Shown piece after piece: positions 36,519 to 45,192 of a stretch of DNA of 64,000 nucleotides. How positions within the stretch are numbered: position 1 is the stretch's first letter; each line of letters begins with the position of its first letter. Under the pieces are notes generated by a model, which worked only from the letters and a program-made list of their open reading frames with translations, did no database searches and was not told the origin of the DNA. Source of the DNA: Actinomadura kijaniata NBRC 14229 (GTDB lineage: Bacteria > Actinomycetota > Actinomycetes > Streptosporangiales > Streptosporangiaceae); contig NZ_BCQR01000020.1 in NCBI RefSeq assembly GCF_001552175.1, positions 20,272 to 84,271 on the forward strand. The letters run 5' to 3'. A program made the position numbers and the translations under genes.

Positions 36519-37478
36519 GTGACCGATTCCGCAGGCCGGACGTGGGCGGTGGCCCGGGTGGGCGTTCTCGCCCTGCTGTGGGGATCCACCTTCCTCTGGA
36601 TCAAGCTGGCCCTGGAGGCCCTGTCCCCCGTTCAGGTCACCCTCGCCCGCTGCCTGCTCGGGACCGGCACGCTGCTGCTCCTGTGCCTGGTGTCACGGCG
36701 GGGCCTGCCGCGCGGCCGCGCCGTCTGGGGGCACCTGTTCGTCGCCGCCTTCTGGTGCAACGCCCTGCCCTTCGCGATGTACAGCCTCGGCCAGCAGACC
36801 GTCGACTCCGGGCTGGCCGGAGTGCTCAACGCGACCACGCCGCTGTGGTCCCTGCTGCTCGGCATCGCGATCGGCACCGAGCGCGGCGTCCGGCCGGTGC
36901 GCCTGGGCGGCCTGCTGCTCGGGTTCGGCGGCGTCGTGCTGATCCTCGCCCCGTGGCAGGGGACGGTGCGGGTCGGCTGGGGCGCGTTCGCCATCGTCGT
37001 CGCGGCGGCGAGCTACGCGGTCGGCTTCGCCCACATGGGCCGCCACCTGGTGGGACGAGGGCACCCGACGCTGTCGCTGTCCACCGCCCAGCTCATGGCC
37101 GCCACCGCGCTGACCTCCCTGAGCCTGCCGGCCGGCGGCCTGGCGCCGGTCCGCTTCCACCCGGTGGGCCTGGCGGCGGTCGTGGTGCTCGGGATCTGCG
37201 CCACGGGGATCACCTTCCACCTCACCTACCGGGTGATCGCCGACGAGGGCGCGACCAACGCCGCGACGGTCGGCTACCTGCTCCCGGTGGTGTCGGTGGG
37301 GCTCGGGGCCCTCGTGCTCGACGAGCCCTTCAGCCTCCGGATCGCCGTGGGCATGGCGGTCGTCCTGGCGGGCGTCGCCATGACGCGCCGGGCGAAGCCG
37401 GCCCCTCCCCCGCCCGCCCCCGCCGCGGCGGTCCCCCCTCGTCCCGAAGCCCACCGGACCACGGGAGCGGACCTGTGA
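36519..37478 (+). CDS. EamA/DMT-family exporter
   Basis: 319-residue membrane protein with ten predicted helices in two EamA repeats. The first repeat begins VGVLALLWGSTFLWIKLALEALSPVQVTLARCL and the second VGWGAFAIVVAAASYAVGFAHMG. Such proteins export amino acids, nucleosides or drugs. The GTG start lies behind an AGGGGGG run. Its stop overlaps the pepA GTG by 4 bp. The C terminus ends in a Pro/Ala-rich tail. Confidence 0.88.
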   Translation: MTDSAGRTWAVARVGVLALLWGSTFLWIKLALEALSPVQVTLARCLLGTGTLLLLCLVSRRGLPRGRAVWGHLFVAAFWCNALPFAMYSLGQQTVDSGLAGVLNATTPLWSLLLGIAIGTERGVRPVRLGGLLLGFGGVVLILAPWQGTVRVGWGAFAIVVAAASYAVGFAHMGRHLVGRGHPTLSLSTAQLMAATALTSLSLPAGGLAPVRFHPVGLAAVVVLGICATGITFHLTYRVIADEGATNAATVGYLLPVVSVGLGALVLDEPFSLRIAVGMAVVLAGVAMTRRAKPAPPPPAPAAAVPPRPEAHRTTGADL

Positions 37479-39016
37479 GAGAACCGAAGCGCGAGAGGAC
37501 GGGACGCCCCGGGTCGCCCGCTCTGACCGTGACCACCTCCATCCCGGCGTCGCCGCGCGTGGACTGCGTCGTGGTCGGTGTCGCGCCGGGTCCCGAGGGT
37601 CCGGTCCCGGCCCCCGGCGCGGACGCCGTGGACGAGGCGTTCGACGGCGGCCTGGCCGGAACGCTCCGCCTCCTCGGCATGACCGGCGCCGCCGGCGAGG
37701 CGGTCAAGCTGCCCGCTCCGGCGGGCCTGGCGGCCGATGTGGTCCTGGCGGTCGGCCTGGGCGACGCCGCCGGGGACGTGCCCGCCGTCGAGGCGCAACG
37801 CCGGGCGGCCGGGGTGGCCGCCCGAGCCCTGGCGGGAACCGGACGCGCCGTCCTGGCGCTTCCCGCCGACACCGCGGAGACGGCGCAGGCCGTGGCCACG
37901 GGCGCCCTGCTCGGCGCCTACGCCTTCACCGCCTACCGCACCCTCGCCGACGGCAGGGCGCCCATCGCCGAGCTGGCGATCCTCACGACCGGGGAGGCCC
38001 GGGCGGACACGGCGGCCGGCGTCCACCGGGGCGCCGTGATCGGCGAGGAGACCAACCGCGCCCGTGACCTGGTCAACACCCCGGCGAACGACCTGACCCC
38101 CGCGGTCTTCGCGGACGTCGTGGCCGGGACCGCCGCCGAGCACGGGCTGGACGTCGAGATCCTCGACGACGAGGCCCTCGCCGCGCGCTCGTTCGGTGGT
38201 CTCCTCGGCGTCGGCCAGGGCTCGGCCGCGCCGCCGCGCCTGGTCCGGGTCGCCCACACCCATCCGGCGGCGCGGACGACCCTCGCGTTCGTCGGCAAGG
38301 GCATCACCTACGACTCGGGCGGCATCTCGCTGAAGCCGGTCGGCTTCAACGAGATCATGAAACGCGACATGGCCGGGGCCGCCGCCGTGTTCGCCGCCGT
38401 GGTGGCCGCCGCCCGGCTGGACCTGCGGGTCAACGTCACCGGCTGGCTGGCGCTCGCCGAGAACATGCCGTCCGGCTCGGCCACCCGGCCCGGCGACGTC
38501 CTGCGGATGTACGGCGGGAGGACCGTCGAGGTGGTCGACACCGACGCCGAGGGCCGCCTGGTGCTCGCCGACGCCCTGGTCCGCGCGGTGGAGGACGCGC
38601 CGGACGCCGTCGTGGACGTGGCGACCCTGACCGCCGCGATGAAGATGGCGCTGGGCCACCGCATGTTCGGCGTGATGTCCGGCGACGGCGCCCTGCGCGA
38701 CCGGGTCGTGGACGCCGCCACGCGCTCGGGCGAGCAGGCGTGGCCGATGCCGCTCCCGACCGACCTGCGCGCGAGCCTGGACTCCCCGGTGGCCGACATC
38801 GCCAACACCGGGGAGCGGATGGGAGGCGCGCTGGTGGCCGGGCTGTTCCTCGGGGAGTTCGTGCCCGACGGCGTCCCCTGGGCCCATCTCGACATCGCCG
38901 GACCGGCCTACCACGAGGGCGCTCCCCACGGGTACACCCCCACCGGCGGCACCGGCGCGGCCGTGCGCACCCTGGTGCGGCTGGCGGAAGACCTCGCGGA
39001 AGGGGATCTGCGATGA
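37475..39016 (+). CDS. pepA: Leucyl aminopeptidase, M17 family
   Basis: 513 residues. The N-terminal macro-like domain is followed by the two-metal catalytic domain: VGKGITYDSGGISLKP (Lys and Asp ligands), KRDMAGAAAV and VVDTDAEGRLVLADAL (the NTDAEGRL signature with Asp for Asn). It removes N-terminal residues from peptides in the cytoplasm. GTG 37475 is chosen over an internal GTG at 37529 because GGGAG lies eight bases before it and it overlaps the eamA stop. ATGA overlap with phzF downstream. Confidence 0.92.
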   Translation: MREPKRERTGRPGSPALTVTTSIPASPRVDCVVVGVAPGPEGPVPAPGADAVDEAFDGGLAGTLRLLGMTGAAGEAVKLPAPAGLAADVVLAVGLGDAAGDVPAVEAQRRAAGVAARALAGTGRAVLALPADTAETAQAVATGALLGAYAFTAYRTLADGRAPIAELAILTTGEARADTAAGVHRGAVIGEETNRARDLVNTPANDLTPAVFADVVAGTAAEHGLDVEILDDEALAARSFGGLLGVGQGSAAPPRLVRVAHTHPAARTTLAFVGKGITYDSGGISLKPVGFNEIMKRDMAGAAAVFAAVVAAARLDLRVNVTGWLALAENMPSGSATRPGDVLRMYGGRTVEVVDTDAEGRLVLADALVRAVEDAPDAVVDVATLTAAMKMALGHRMFGVMSGDGALRDRVVDAATRSGEQAWPMPLPTDLRASLDSPVADIANTGERMGGALVAGLFLGEFVPDGVPWAHLDIAGPAYHEGAPHGYTPTGGTGAAVRTLVRLAEDLAEGDLR

Positions 39017-39924
39017 GAAGGGTCCTCTACCAGGTCGATTCCTTCACGCGTACCCCGTTCACGGGCAATCCGGCGGGGGTGGTGCTGGGAGCGGAGGGCC
39101 TGTCGGACGCCGAGATGCTCGCGATCGCGCGTGAGCTCGGCAACTCCGAGACGGCCTTCGTCCTTCCCGCCGACGCCGGCGACCACGACGTGCGCGTCCG
39201 GTTCTTCACCCCCACGACGGAGGTGCCGACCTGCGGGCACGCCACCGTGGCGGCGCACTTCGCGAGGACGGTCGAGTACGGGCTGCCGCCGGGCGCGCTG
39301 AGGCAGCGGACCGGCGGCGGCCTGGTCCAGCGCGTGGAGGTCCGCCGGGACGGGGACCGGGTGCGGATCGGCATGCACCAGGGGGCCGCCGGGTTCGGAC
39401 CCGAGCTGGACGGCGGACAGGTCGACCGGCTGCTCCGGGCGCTGGGGGCGGGCACCGGCGACCTGGCGGACGGCGGCCCCGTCCAGATCGTCTCGACGGG
39501 CCATTCCAAGGTGCTGCTGCCACTGCGCGAGCGCGCCGCCGTCGACGCGCTCCGGCCGGACCCGGCGGCGTTGACGGCGCTCAGCCGGGAGGTCGGCAGC
39601 AACGGCTTCTTCGTCTTCACCCGGGACACCGGCGACCCCGCCCTGCTCACCTGGTCCCGGATGTTCGCACCGGCGATCGGCATCGCCGAGGACCCGGTCA
39701 CCGGCAACGGCCACGGCCCGCTCGGCGCCTACCTGGTGCGCCACGGGATCGTCCCGCCGCGGGACGGACGGCTCGTGTTCACCGGCCGCCAGGGGGCCGC
39801 GATGGGACGTCCCGGCGACGTCCACGTGCGCGTCGACGTCCGGCCCGGCGGCGAACTCGCGGTGACCATCACCGGCGACGCGGTGACCGCGTTCCGCGCC
39901 GAACTCCACGGCCCCCACCCCTGA
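39013..39924 (+). CDS. PhzF-family isomerase/epimerase
   Basis: 303 residues with the diaminopimelate-epimerase-like double fold. YQVDSFTRTPFTGNPAGVVLGAEGL and LGNSETAFVLP (catalytic Glu) at the N terminus, PTTEVPTCGHATVAAHF in the middle, EDPVTGNGHGPLGAYLV at the second half. PhzF itself isomerises a phenazine intermediate, but no phenazine genes are present and most family members have unknown substrates. Being translationally coupled to an aminopeptidase and an exporter suggests handling of an amino-acid-derived small molecule. Confidence 0.9.
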   Translation: MRRVLYQVDSFTRTPFTGNPAGVVLGAEGLSDAEMLAIARELGNSETAFVLPADAGDHDVRVRFFTPTTEVPTCGHATVAAHFARTVEYGLPPGALRQRTGGGLVQRVEVRRDGDRVRIGMHQGAAGFGPELDGGQVDRLLRALGAGTGDLADGGPVQIVSTGHSKVLLPLRERAAVDALRPDPAALTALSREVGSNGFFVFTRDTGDPALLTWSRMFAPAIGIAEDPVTGNGHGPLGAYLVRHGIVPPRDGRLVFTGRQGAAMGRPGDVHVRVDVRPGGELAVTITGDAVTAFRAELHGPHP

Positions 39925-39942
39925 CGGGACGCGCGGTGGTGG

Positions 39943-40869
39943 TCAGAGGGCACCGAGGGCTTCGCGCTGTCGCGGGGTCAGGCGGGCGGGGACGGCGGTG
40001 AGGGCGTAGGTGTCGGGTGCCGGGCGGTGGAGGGTGATCGGGTCGGTGATGGCCGGGGGCTGCCCGGCGAGGAAGTCCAGCGCGGCGGTCACGCGGTCGG
40101 GGGGCCAGTCCAGCGCCGCGGCGATCTGGGCGGCCGTCAGGGGGCGGGCGGCGAGGACGAGGGCCGCGGTGACCGTCTGCGCGTCGTCGGCGGCGGGGGC
40201 GGCCAGGTCGGCGGACGAGTAGTCGCCCAGCCGGTTGAAGAACGCCGCCATCCGCGTCAGGCGTCCCCCGGCGGGGGTGCGCGGCCCGAACAGGGCGACG
40301 CCCTGCCGGGCCGTGTCGGCCCACAGCGTGTGGGTGCGGGCGCTGACCGACACTGTCCGGGCCCACACGTCGTCGTCGACGGTGTAGCGTTCGCGGCGGC
40401 CGTCGCGTTCCCGGTGCACGATCTCCAGGCCCTCCAGGTAGGCGATCCCCTTGGAGATCGAGGCCGGGCTGACCCGCAGCCGGGCCACCAGTTCGGCGGC
40501 GGTCAGGCTGCCGGCGTCCACGCTGATCAGGCAGGCCAGGATCCGGGCCGCGGTGCGGGGCAGCCCGGTCCGCACCATCAGGGTCGCGAACCGCTCGACG
40601 AACCCGTCCACCGCCGCCGGGTCGCGGCCGTCGGGGTCGCGGGGCGGCTCCGGGAACGGGGGCGTCCTCGGGCGGCGGGCCCGCCAGGCGGTGGCCTGGT
40701 GGGCGTGGTCGGCGCGGTAGCCGCCGGGGCCGCCGTTGCGCAGCACCTCCCGGCTGACGGTGGAGGTGGGACGCCCCAGCCGCCGGGCGATCTCGGCGTA
40801 GCCGAGCCCCCCGGCCAGCCCCGAGGCGATGCTCCGCCGCTCGTCGTGGGTCAGCCTGCCTCCGGGCAT
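39943..40869 (-). CDS. Regulator fusing a transposase-type HTH to a MarR/GbsR winged helix
   Basis: 308 residues. Residues 1-60 (LTHDERRSIASGLAGGLGYAEIARRLGRPTSTVSREVLRNGG, then GYRADHAHQATAWRARRPR) look like the N-terminal HTH of IS30-type transposases. There is no DDE catalytic core. Instead a MarR/GbsR-like wHTH follows (RILACLISVDAGSLTAAELVARLRVSPASISKGIAYLEGLEIVHRERDGRRERYTVDD) and then a helical region with a possible third HTH (LTAAQIAAALDWPPDRVTAALDFL). It is divergent from an ABC-2 exporter across a 225-bp gap that contains three TTGCA(A/T) sites, a likely set of operators. ATG 40869 is used. Confidence 0.8.
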   Translation of the reverse strand: MPGGRLTHDERRSIASGLAGGLGYAEIARRLGRPTSTVSREVLRNGGPGGYRADHAHQATAWRARRPRTPPFPEPPRDPDGRDPAAVDGFVERFATLMVRTGLPRTAARILACLISVDAGSLTAAELVARLRVSPASISKGIAYLEGLEIVHRERDGRRERYTVDDDVWARTVSVSARTHTLWADTARQGVALFGPRTPAGGRLTRMAAFFNRLGDYSSADLAAPAADDAQTVTAALVLAARPLTAAQIAAALDWPPDRVTAALDFLAGQPPAITDPITLHRPAPDTYALTAVPARLTPRQREALGAL

Positions 40870-40925
40870 CCTCGCCGCCTTCCGGTCGCCGTCACCGCGG
40901 ACCAGTGTGCGTTCACCCACTGAAC

Positions 40926-40977
40926 ATTGCAACACCCTTCTGGAGAGGATTGCATTAGCCGACACGGTCGTTGCAAT
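40926..40977. promoter_or_regulatory. Three phased TTGCA(A/T) sites between HTH regulator and ABC exporter
   Basis: ATTGCAAC (40926-40933), ATTGCAT (40949-40955) and GTTGCAAT (40970-40977) are centred 23 and 21 bp apart, about two helical turns each; the outer two are exact inverted copies. They lie just upstream of the regulator gene start and probably form an operator array. Downstream, CTTTCGTT occurs twice (41020-41027, 41052-41059) and CTTTCG once more at 41069. Confidence 0.5.
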
Positions 40978-41094
40978 TTCCGGTCGAATATGCCGCAAAA
41001 GTGAGGGTTTTCCGGCTGACTTTCGTTGAGGAACGACTAAACGCAACGTAGCTTTCGTTCGAGTTCAACTTTCGAGGCGAACGGAGACGAGGCG

Positions 41095-41985
41095 ATGACA
41101 ACGACGGACCCCGTCGCGGTCGAGGTCGACGGACTGCGCATGCGGTACGGGGCCGACGACGTGCTGCGCGGTGTGACGTTCCAGGTCCGGCGCGGCGAGA
41201 TCGTGGCGCTGCTGGGTCCCAACGGCGCGGGCAAGACCACCACGATCGAGATCCTGGAGGGGTTCCGGGCACGGTCGGCGGGCCGGGTCCGGGTGCTGGA
41301 CGCCGATCCGGCCCACGGCGACGAGCGGTGGCGGTCCCGGCTGGGCGTGGTGCTCCAGTCGTGGCGCGACCACGGCAAGTGGCGGGTCCGGGAGCTGCTG
41401 GCGCACCTGGGCTCCTACTACGCCCCCTACGCCACCCCGGCGAGCCGGCGCCCCTGGGACACCGACTCGCTGGTCCGCGCGGTCGGGCTGACCGAGCACG
41501 CCGACAAGAAGATCCGCACCCTGTCGGGCGGGCAGCGGCGGCGGCTGGACGTGGCGATCGGGCTGGTCGGCGGCCCCGAGCTGCTGTTCCTGGACGAGCC
41601 GACCGCCGGGCTCGACCCGCAGGCGCGGCTGGAGTTCCACCGGCTGGTGGAACGGCTGACCGGCGACCACCGCATGACGATCCTGCTCACCACGCACGAC
41701 CTGGCCGAGGCCGAGAAGCTCGCCGACCGGATCCTGGTGCTGTCCGGCGGGCGGATCGTCGCCGACGGGACGGCGGCCGAGCTGGCCGAGCGGATGGCGG
41801 GCGGGGACGAGGTGCGCTGGACGCTGCACGGCCGGCGGTTCACCACCTCGACCCGGGAGTCGACCGCGTTCGTGCGGGAGCTGTTCCGCGAGCACGGCGC
41901 GGCGGTCGCGGACCTGGAGGTCCGGCGGGCCTCCCTGGAGGACACCTACATGGCGCTGGTGCGCGAACAGGAGGCGGCCCGATGA
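41095..41985 (+). CDS. ABC-2 exporter ATP-binding protein
   Basis: 296-residue ATPase of the drug-exporter (DrrA/CcmA-like) type. Walker A LLGPNGAGKTTTIEIL, signature TLSGGQRRRLDVAIGL, Walker B LLFLDEPTAGLDPQ, and the C-terminal extension with LEDTYMALV near the end that this subgroup uses to bind its permease. It overlaps the permease gene by 4 bp (ATGA). The substrate is unknown; the divergent HTH/MarR-type gene is the likely regulator. Confidence 0.93.
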   Translation: MTTTDPVAVEVDGLRMRYGADDVLRGVTFQVRRGEIVALLGPNGAGKTTTIEILEGFRARSAGRVRVLDADPAHGDERWRSRLGVVLQSWRDHGKWRVRELLAHLGSYYAPYATPASRRPWDTDSLVRAVGLTEHADKKIRTLSGGQRRRLDVAIGLVGGPELLFLDEPTAGLDPQARLEFHRLVERLTGDHRMTILLTTHDLAEAEKLADRILVLSGGRIVADGTAAELAERMAGGDEVRWTLHGRRFTTSTRESTAFVRELFREHGAAVADLEVRRASLEDTYMALVREQEAAR

Positions 41986-42824
41986 ACGCGACGGTGCTGC
42001 GCGCGGGCTGGACGCGCGGGACGATCGAGCTGCGGCAGTCGTTCACCAACGGCGCGGACCTGGCCTCCCACCTGCTGTGGCCGGTGCTGATGCTGGTCGC
42101 GCTGTGGTTCCTGCGGGACCGGGAGTTCGGGGACAGCGGGCTGGCGCTCGGCACGCTGGCGTTGCCGAGCATCCTCGGGATGAACATCGCGATGGGCATG
42201 GTCTCCATGAGCCAGCACCTCACCGCCGACCGCGAGGACGGGACGCTGCTGCGGGCCCGCGCGGTCCCCGACGGGATGCGCGGCTACCTCGTCGGGAAGG
42301 TCGTGTCGGTCGGCGGCGGGCTGCTGGCCGACCTGGCGATCCTCATGATCCCCGGCCTGCTGATCATCGACGGGCTGCGGCCGGCCGGCGCCGGGTCCTG
42401 GCTCACCCTGGGCTGGGTGCTGGTGCTGGGGCTGGTCGCGACGCTGCCGGCGGGCGCGGCGCTGGGGTCGCTGTTCAGCAGCACCCGCAGCCAGGGGCTG
42501 GTGCAGCTGCTGGTCCTGGGCGTGATCTCCATCTCCGGCGTGTTCTACCCGATCACGTCGCTGCCGGGCTGGGTGCAGGGCATCGCGCAGGTGTTCCCGG
42601 TCTACTGGCTCGGGCTGGGGACGCGCTCGGCGCTGCTGCCCGACACGGCCGTCGCCGTCGAGATCGACCGGTCATGGCGGCACCTGGAGACCGCCGGGGT
42701 GCTGGGGCTGTGGGCGGTGGCCGGGCTGGTCGTCGCGCCGCTCGTGCTGCGCCGCATGGCGCGCCGCGAGTCGGGCTCCAGCGTCGCCGAACGCCGCGAA
42801 CGCGCCCTGCAGCGGGTCGGATGA
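41982..42824 (+). CDS. ABC-2 exporter permease
   Basis: 280 residues with six transmembrane helices. The first long loop after LWPVLMLVALWFL, the MNIAMGMVSMSQHLTADREDGTLLRARA segment and GVISISGVFYPITSLPGWVQ are typical of ABC-2/DrrB-like permeases, which export antibiotics, lipids or ions. Translationally coupled with the ATPase gene. Followed by a bidirectional hairpin. Confidence 0.92.
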   Translation: MNATVLRAGWTRGTIELRQSFTNGADLASHLLWPVLMLVALWFLRDREFGDSGLALGTLALPSILGMNIAMGMVSMSQHLTADREDGTLLRARAVPDGMRGYLVGKVVSVGGGLLADLAILMIPGLLIIDGLRPAGAGSWLTLGWVLVLGLVATLPAGAALGSLFSSTRSQGLVQLLVLGVISISGVFYPITSLPGWVQGIAQVFPVYWLGLGTRSALLPDTAVAVEIDRSWRHLETAGVLGLWAVAGLVVAPLVLRRMARRESGSSVAERRERALQRVG

Positions 42825-42830
42825 CCGCAC

Positions 42831-42860
42831 GGGACGCCCGGCTCGGGGACCGGGCGTCCC
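42831..42860. terminator. Bidirectional terminator after ABC-2 permease
   Basis: GGGACGCCCGG / CCGGGCGTCCC, perfect 11-bp stem with an 8-base loop, between convergent genes. Confidence 0.75.
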
Positions 42861-42871
42861 GCCCCCGCCGG

Positions 42872-44095
42872 TCAGCGCTCCTTGCGGAAGAACGCGCGGA
42901 CGTCCTCGGTCAGGGCCTCCGGTTCCTCCATCGACAGGAAGTGGCCGCCCTCGTCGAGTTCGGTCCAGCGGGTGATGGTGTGGTCGCGCTCGGCCCAGCG
43001 GCGGACGGTGACGTCGTGGGCCGACACCAGCACCGCGGTCGGGACCGTCCCGCGCTCGGGCGTCCAGCCGCCCTGCTCCTGTCCGCCATCGGCCCAGTCC
43101 CCGTCGGCCCAGTCCTCGGCGGCGCCGCCCTCGGTGGCGCCGCTCCAGGCCGCGGCGGAGATCTCCTCGTAGTAGACCTGCGCGGCCGGGCCCGCCGTGC
43201 CGGTGAACCAGTACAGGGACACGTCGGTGAGGACGCGGTCGCGGCCGACGGTCTCCTCGGGCAGCGCGTCCTCGGGCATGGTCAGCTCCTTGAACTTCTC
43301 CACGATCCAGGCGAGCTGCCCGGTCGGCGAATCGTGCAGGGCGTAGGCGACCGTCTGCGGGCGCTTGGAGTTGCACCGCAGGTAGCCGTCGTTGAAGTCC
43401 TGCATCCGCTCCCAGCGCCGCCGGTCGCGTTCGGGCAGGTCCCCGGTGTCGTCATCGCCCATCGGGAACGTGATCATCGCGTTGAGGTGGACGCCGACGA
43501 CCCGCTCGGGGGCCTGCCTTCCCATCTCGGGGGCCACCCAGGAGCCGGTGTCGTAGCCCTGCACGCCGTAACGCTCGTAGCCGAGCCGCTCCATCAACCG
43601 CACCAGCAGGCCCGCCATCCGCGCGGCGCTCATGCCGGGACCGTTCAGCGGGGTGGAGAAGCCGAAGCCCGGCAGCGACGGGACGACCAGGTGGAACGCG
43701 TCGGCCGGGTCGCCGCCGTGCGCGCGGGGGTCGCTCAGCGGGCCGACCACGTCGAGGAAGTCGGCGAACGTGCCCGGCCAGCCGTGCAGCAGCACCAGCG
43801 GCAGGGCGTCCGGCTCGGGCGAGCGGACGTGCAGGAAGTGGAGGGCCTGCCCGTCGATCTCGGTGACGAACTGCGGGTGCTCGTTGAGGGCGGCCTCGTG
43901 CGCGCGCCAGTCGTAGGAGGTGCGCCAGTACTCGGCCAGCTCCTTCAGGTAGCCCAGCGGGACGCCCCGGTCCCAGCCGACGCCGGGCAGCTCGTCGGGC
44001 CAGCGGGCGCCGGCCAGGCGGGCGTGCAGGTCGTCCAGGGCGGCCTGCGGGATCTCGATGCGGAAAGGACGGATCTGCTGCGTGGTGCTCGTCAT
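42872..44095 (-). CDS. Epoxide hydrolase with N-terminal EHN domain
   Basis: 407-residue alpha/beta hydrolase. The EHN region ([27 protein letters not shown]) precedes the catalytic core: oxyanion LLHGWPGTF, nucleophile Asp in VQGYDTGSW, and His in [17 protein letters not shown]. It opens epoxides to diols. Unusual is an acidic, Trp-rich insert (about 35 residues, around DNA 43055-43165, with [11 protein letters not shown]) between the cap and the final Asp/His part, apparently made by a 15-bp duplication. Divergent from a WYL regulator with a TTAGGA/TCCTAA dyad between. Confidence 0.88.
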   Translation of the reverse strand: MTSTTQQIRPFRIEIPQAALDDLHARLAGARWPDELPGVGWDRGVPLGYLKELAEYWRTSYDWRAHEAALNEHPQFVTEIDGQALHFLHVRSPEPDALPLVLLHGWPGTFADFLDVVGPLSDPRAHGGDPADAFHLVVPSLPGFGFSTPLNGPGMSAARMAGLLVRLMERLGYERYGVQGYDTGSWVAPEMGRQAPERVVGVHLNAMITFPMGDDDTGDLPERDRRRWERMQDFNDGYLRCNSKRPQTVAYALHDSPTGQLAWIVEKFKELTMPEDALPEETVGRDRVLTDVSLYWFTGTAGPAAQVYYEEISAAAWSGATEGGAAEDWADGDWADGGQEQGGWTPERGTVPTAVLVSAHDVTVRRWAERDHTITRWTELDEGGHFLSMEEPEALTEDVRAFFRKER

Positions 44096-44115
44096 GCCCC
44101 CAAGCTAGGAAGCGG

Positions 44116-44136
44116 TTAGGACAGCACCGTTCCTAA
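44116..44136. promoter_or_regulatory. Candidate operator of the WYL regulator
   Basis: TTAGGA (44116-44121) and TCCTAA (44131-44136) form an inverted repeat with a 9-bp spacer in the 62-bp gap between the divergent epoxide hydrolase and regulator starts. Confidence 0.55.
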
Positions 44137-44157
44137 GCGTGCGGCATTCTGGAAGCC

Positions 44158-45192
44158 ATGTGGGACACCTCCGCGCGGCTGCTCAAACTCCTGTCGCTGT
44201 TGCAGACCCGCCGCGAGTGGACCGGCGCCGAGCTCGCGGGCCGCCTCGGCGTCACCACCCGCACCGTCCGCCGGGACGTGGACCGGCTGCGCGAGCTGGG
44301 GTACCCGGTGGAGGCGACGCGTGGCACCGCCGGATACCGCCTGGGGGCGGGGGCGTCACTGCCGCCGCTGCTGCTGGACGACGACGAGGCCGTCGCGGTG
44401 GTCCTCGGGCTGCGCACGGCGGCGGGCGGGCCGGTCGCCGGGATCGAGGAGATGTCGCTGCGGGCGCTCACCAAGCTGGAACAGGTGCTGCCGCCCAGGC
44501 TGCGGCACCGGGTGAACACCCTGCACACCGCGACCGTCCGGGCCGGCGCCCCACCGGCCCCGCGGGTGGACGCCGACACCCTGATGACGATCGCCGAGGC
44601 GTGCCGGCGGCGCGAACGGCTGCGGTTCGACTACACCGCCCGGCGCGGCGGGACCTCGCCCCGCGAGGCCGAACCGCACACCCTGGTGAACTTCAACCGC
44701 CACTGGTACCTGGTCGCCTGGGACGTCGCCCGCGCCGACTGGCGCACGTTCCGGGTGGACCGGCTGCGCCCCCGCACGCCGAACGGCCACCGCTTCGCGC
44801 CCCGCGAACCGCCTGGCGGGGACGTGACGCGCTACGTGGCCCGGCAGCTGTCGGAACAGGCCTGGCCCTGCCGCGCGACCGTCCGGCTGCACGAGCCCGC
44901 CGACGCCGTCGCCGACCGCGTCTGGCCCGGCATGGGCGCCCTGGAGGCCGTGGATGGGCACGGCTGCCTGCTGCACGTGGGCGCCGAGACCCCCGCCGAG
45001 CTCGTCTGGATGATCACCTCGGTGGACGCCGACTTCACCCTGGTCAGCGGGCCGCCCGAGCTCGCCGACGCGCTCCGCGCCCAGGCCGACCGCTGCCTGC
45101 GCTCCCTCACCCCGGACCGGGCACCCGCCGCGCGCCGCCCGGGACGACCCGTCAGCGGTACTGGTTCAGCGGGCGGCCCGGCCCCTTCCTGA
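44158..45192 (+). CDS. YafY-type transcriptional regulator (HTH plus WYL domain)
   Basis: 344 residues. HTH (LLSLLQTRREWTGAELAGRLGVTTRTVRRDVDRLRELGYPV) followed by the WYL domain (RRERLRFDYTARRG, NFNRHWYLVAWDVARADWRTFRVDRL) and the WCX C-terminal part. WYL domains sense nucleic acids or small ligands. It is divergent from the epoxide hydrolase, its probable target. Its 3' end overlaps the convergent SGNH hydrolase gene by 41 bp. Confidence 0.9.
   Translation: MWDTSARLLKLLSLLQTRREWTGAELAGRLGVTTRTVRRDVDRLRELGYPVEATRGTAGYRLGAGASLPPLLLDDDEAVAVVLGLRTAAGGPVAGIEEMSLRALTKLEQVLPPRLRHRVNTLHTATVRAGAPPAPRVDADTLMTIAEACRRRERLRFDYTARRGGTSPREAEPHTLVNFNRHWYLVAWDVARADWRTFRVDRLRPRTPNGHRFAPREPPGGDVTRYVARQLSEQAWPCRATVRLHEPADAVADRVWPGMGALEAVDGHGCLLHVGAETPAELVWMITSVDADFTLVSGPPELADALRAQADRCLRSLTPDRAPAARRPGRPVSGTGSAGGPAPS

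Noticed and set aside
39943..40869. Insertion-sequence remnant (IS30-like)
   Set aside because: The frame is intact, lacks a DDE core, continues into a MarR-type domain and has no terminal inverted repeats, so it is a regulator rather than a transposase fragment.
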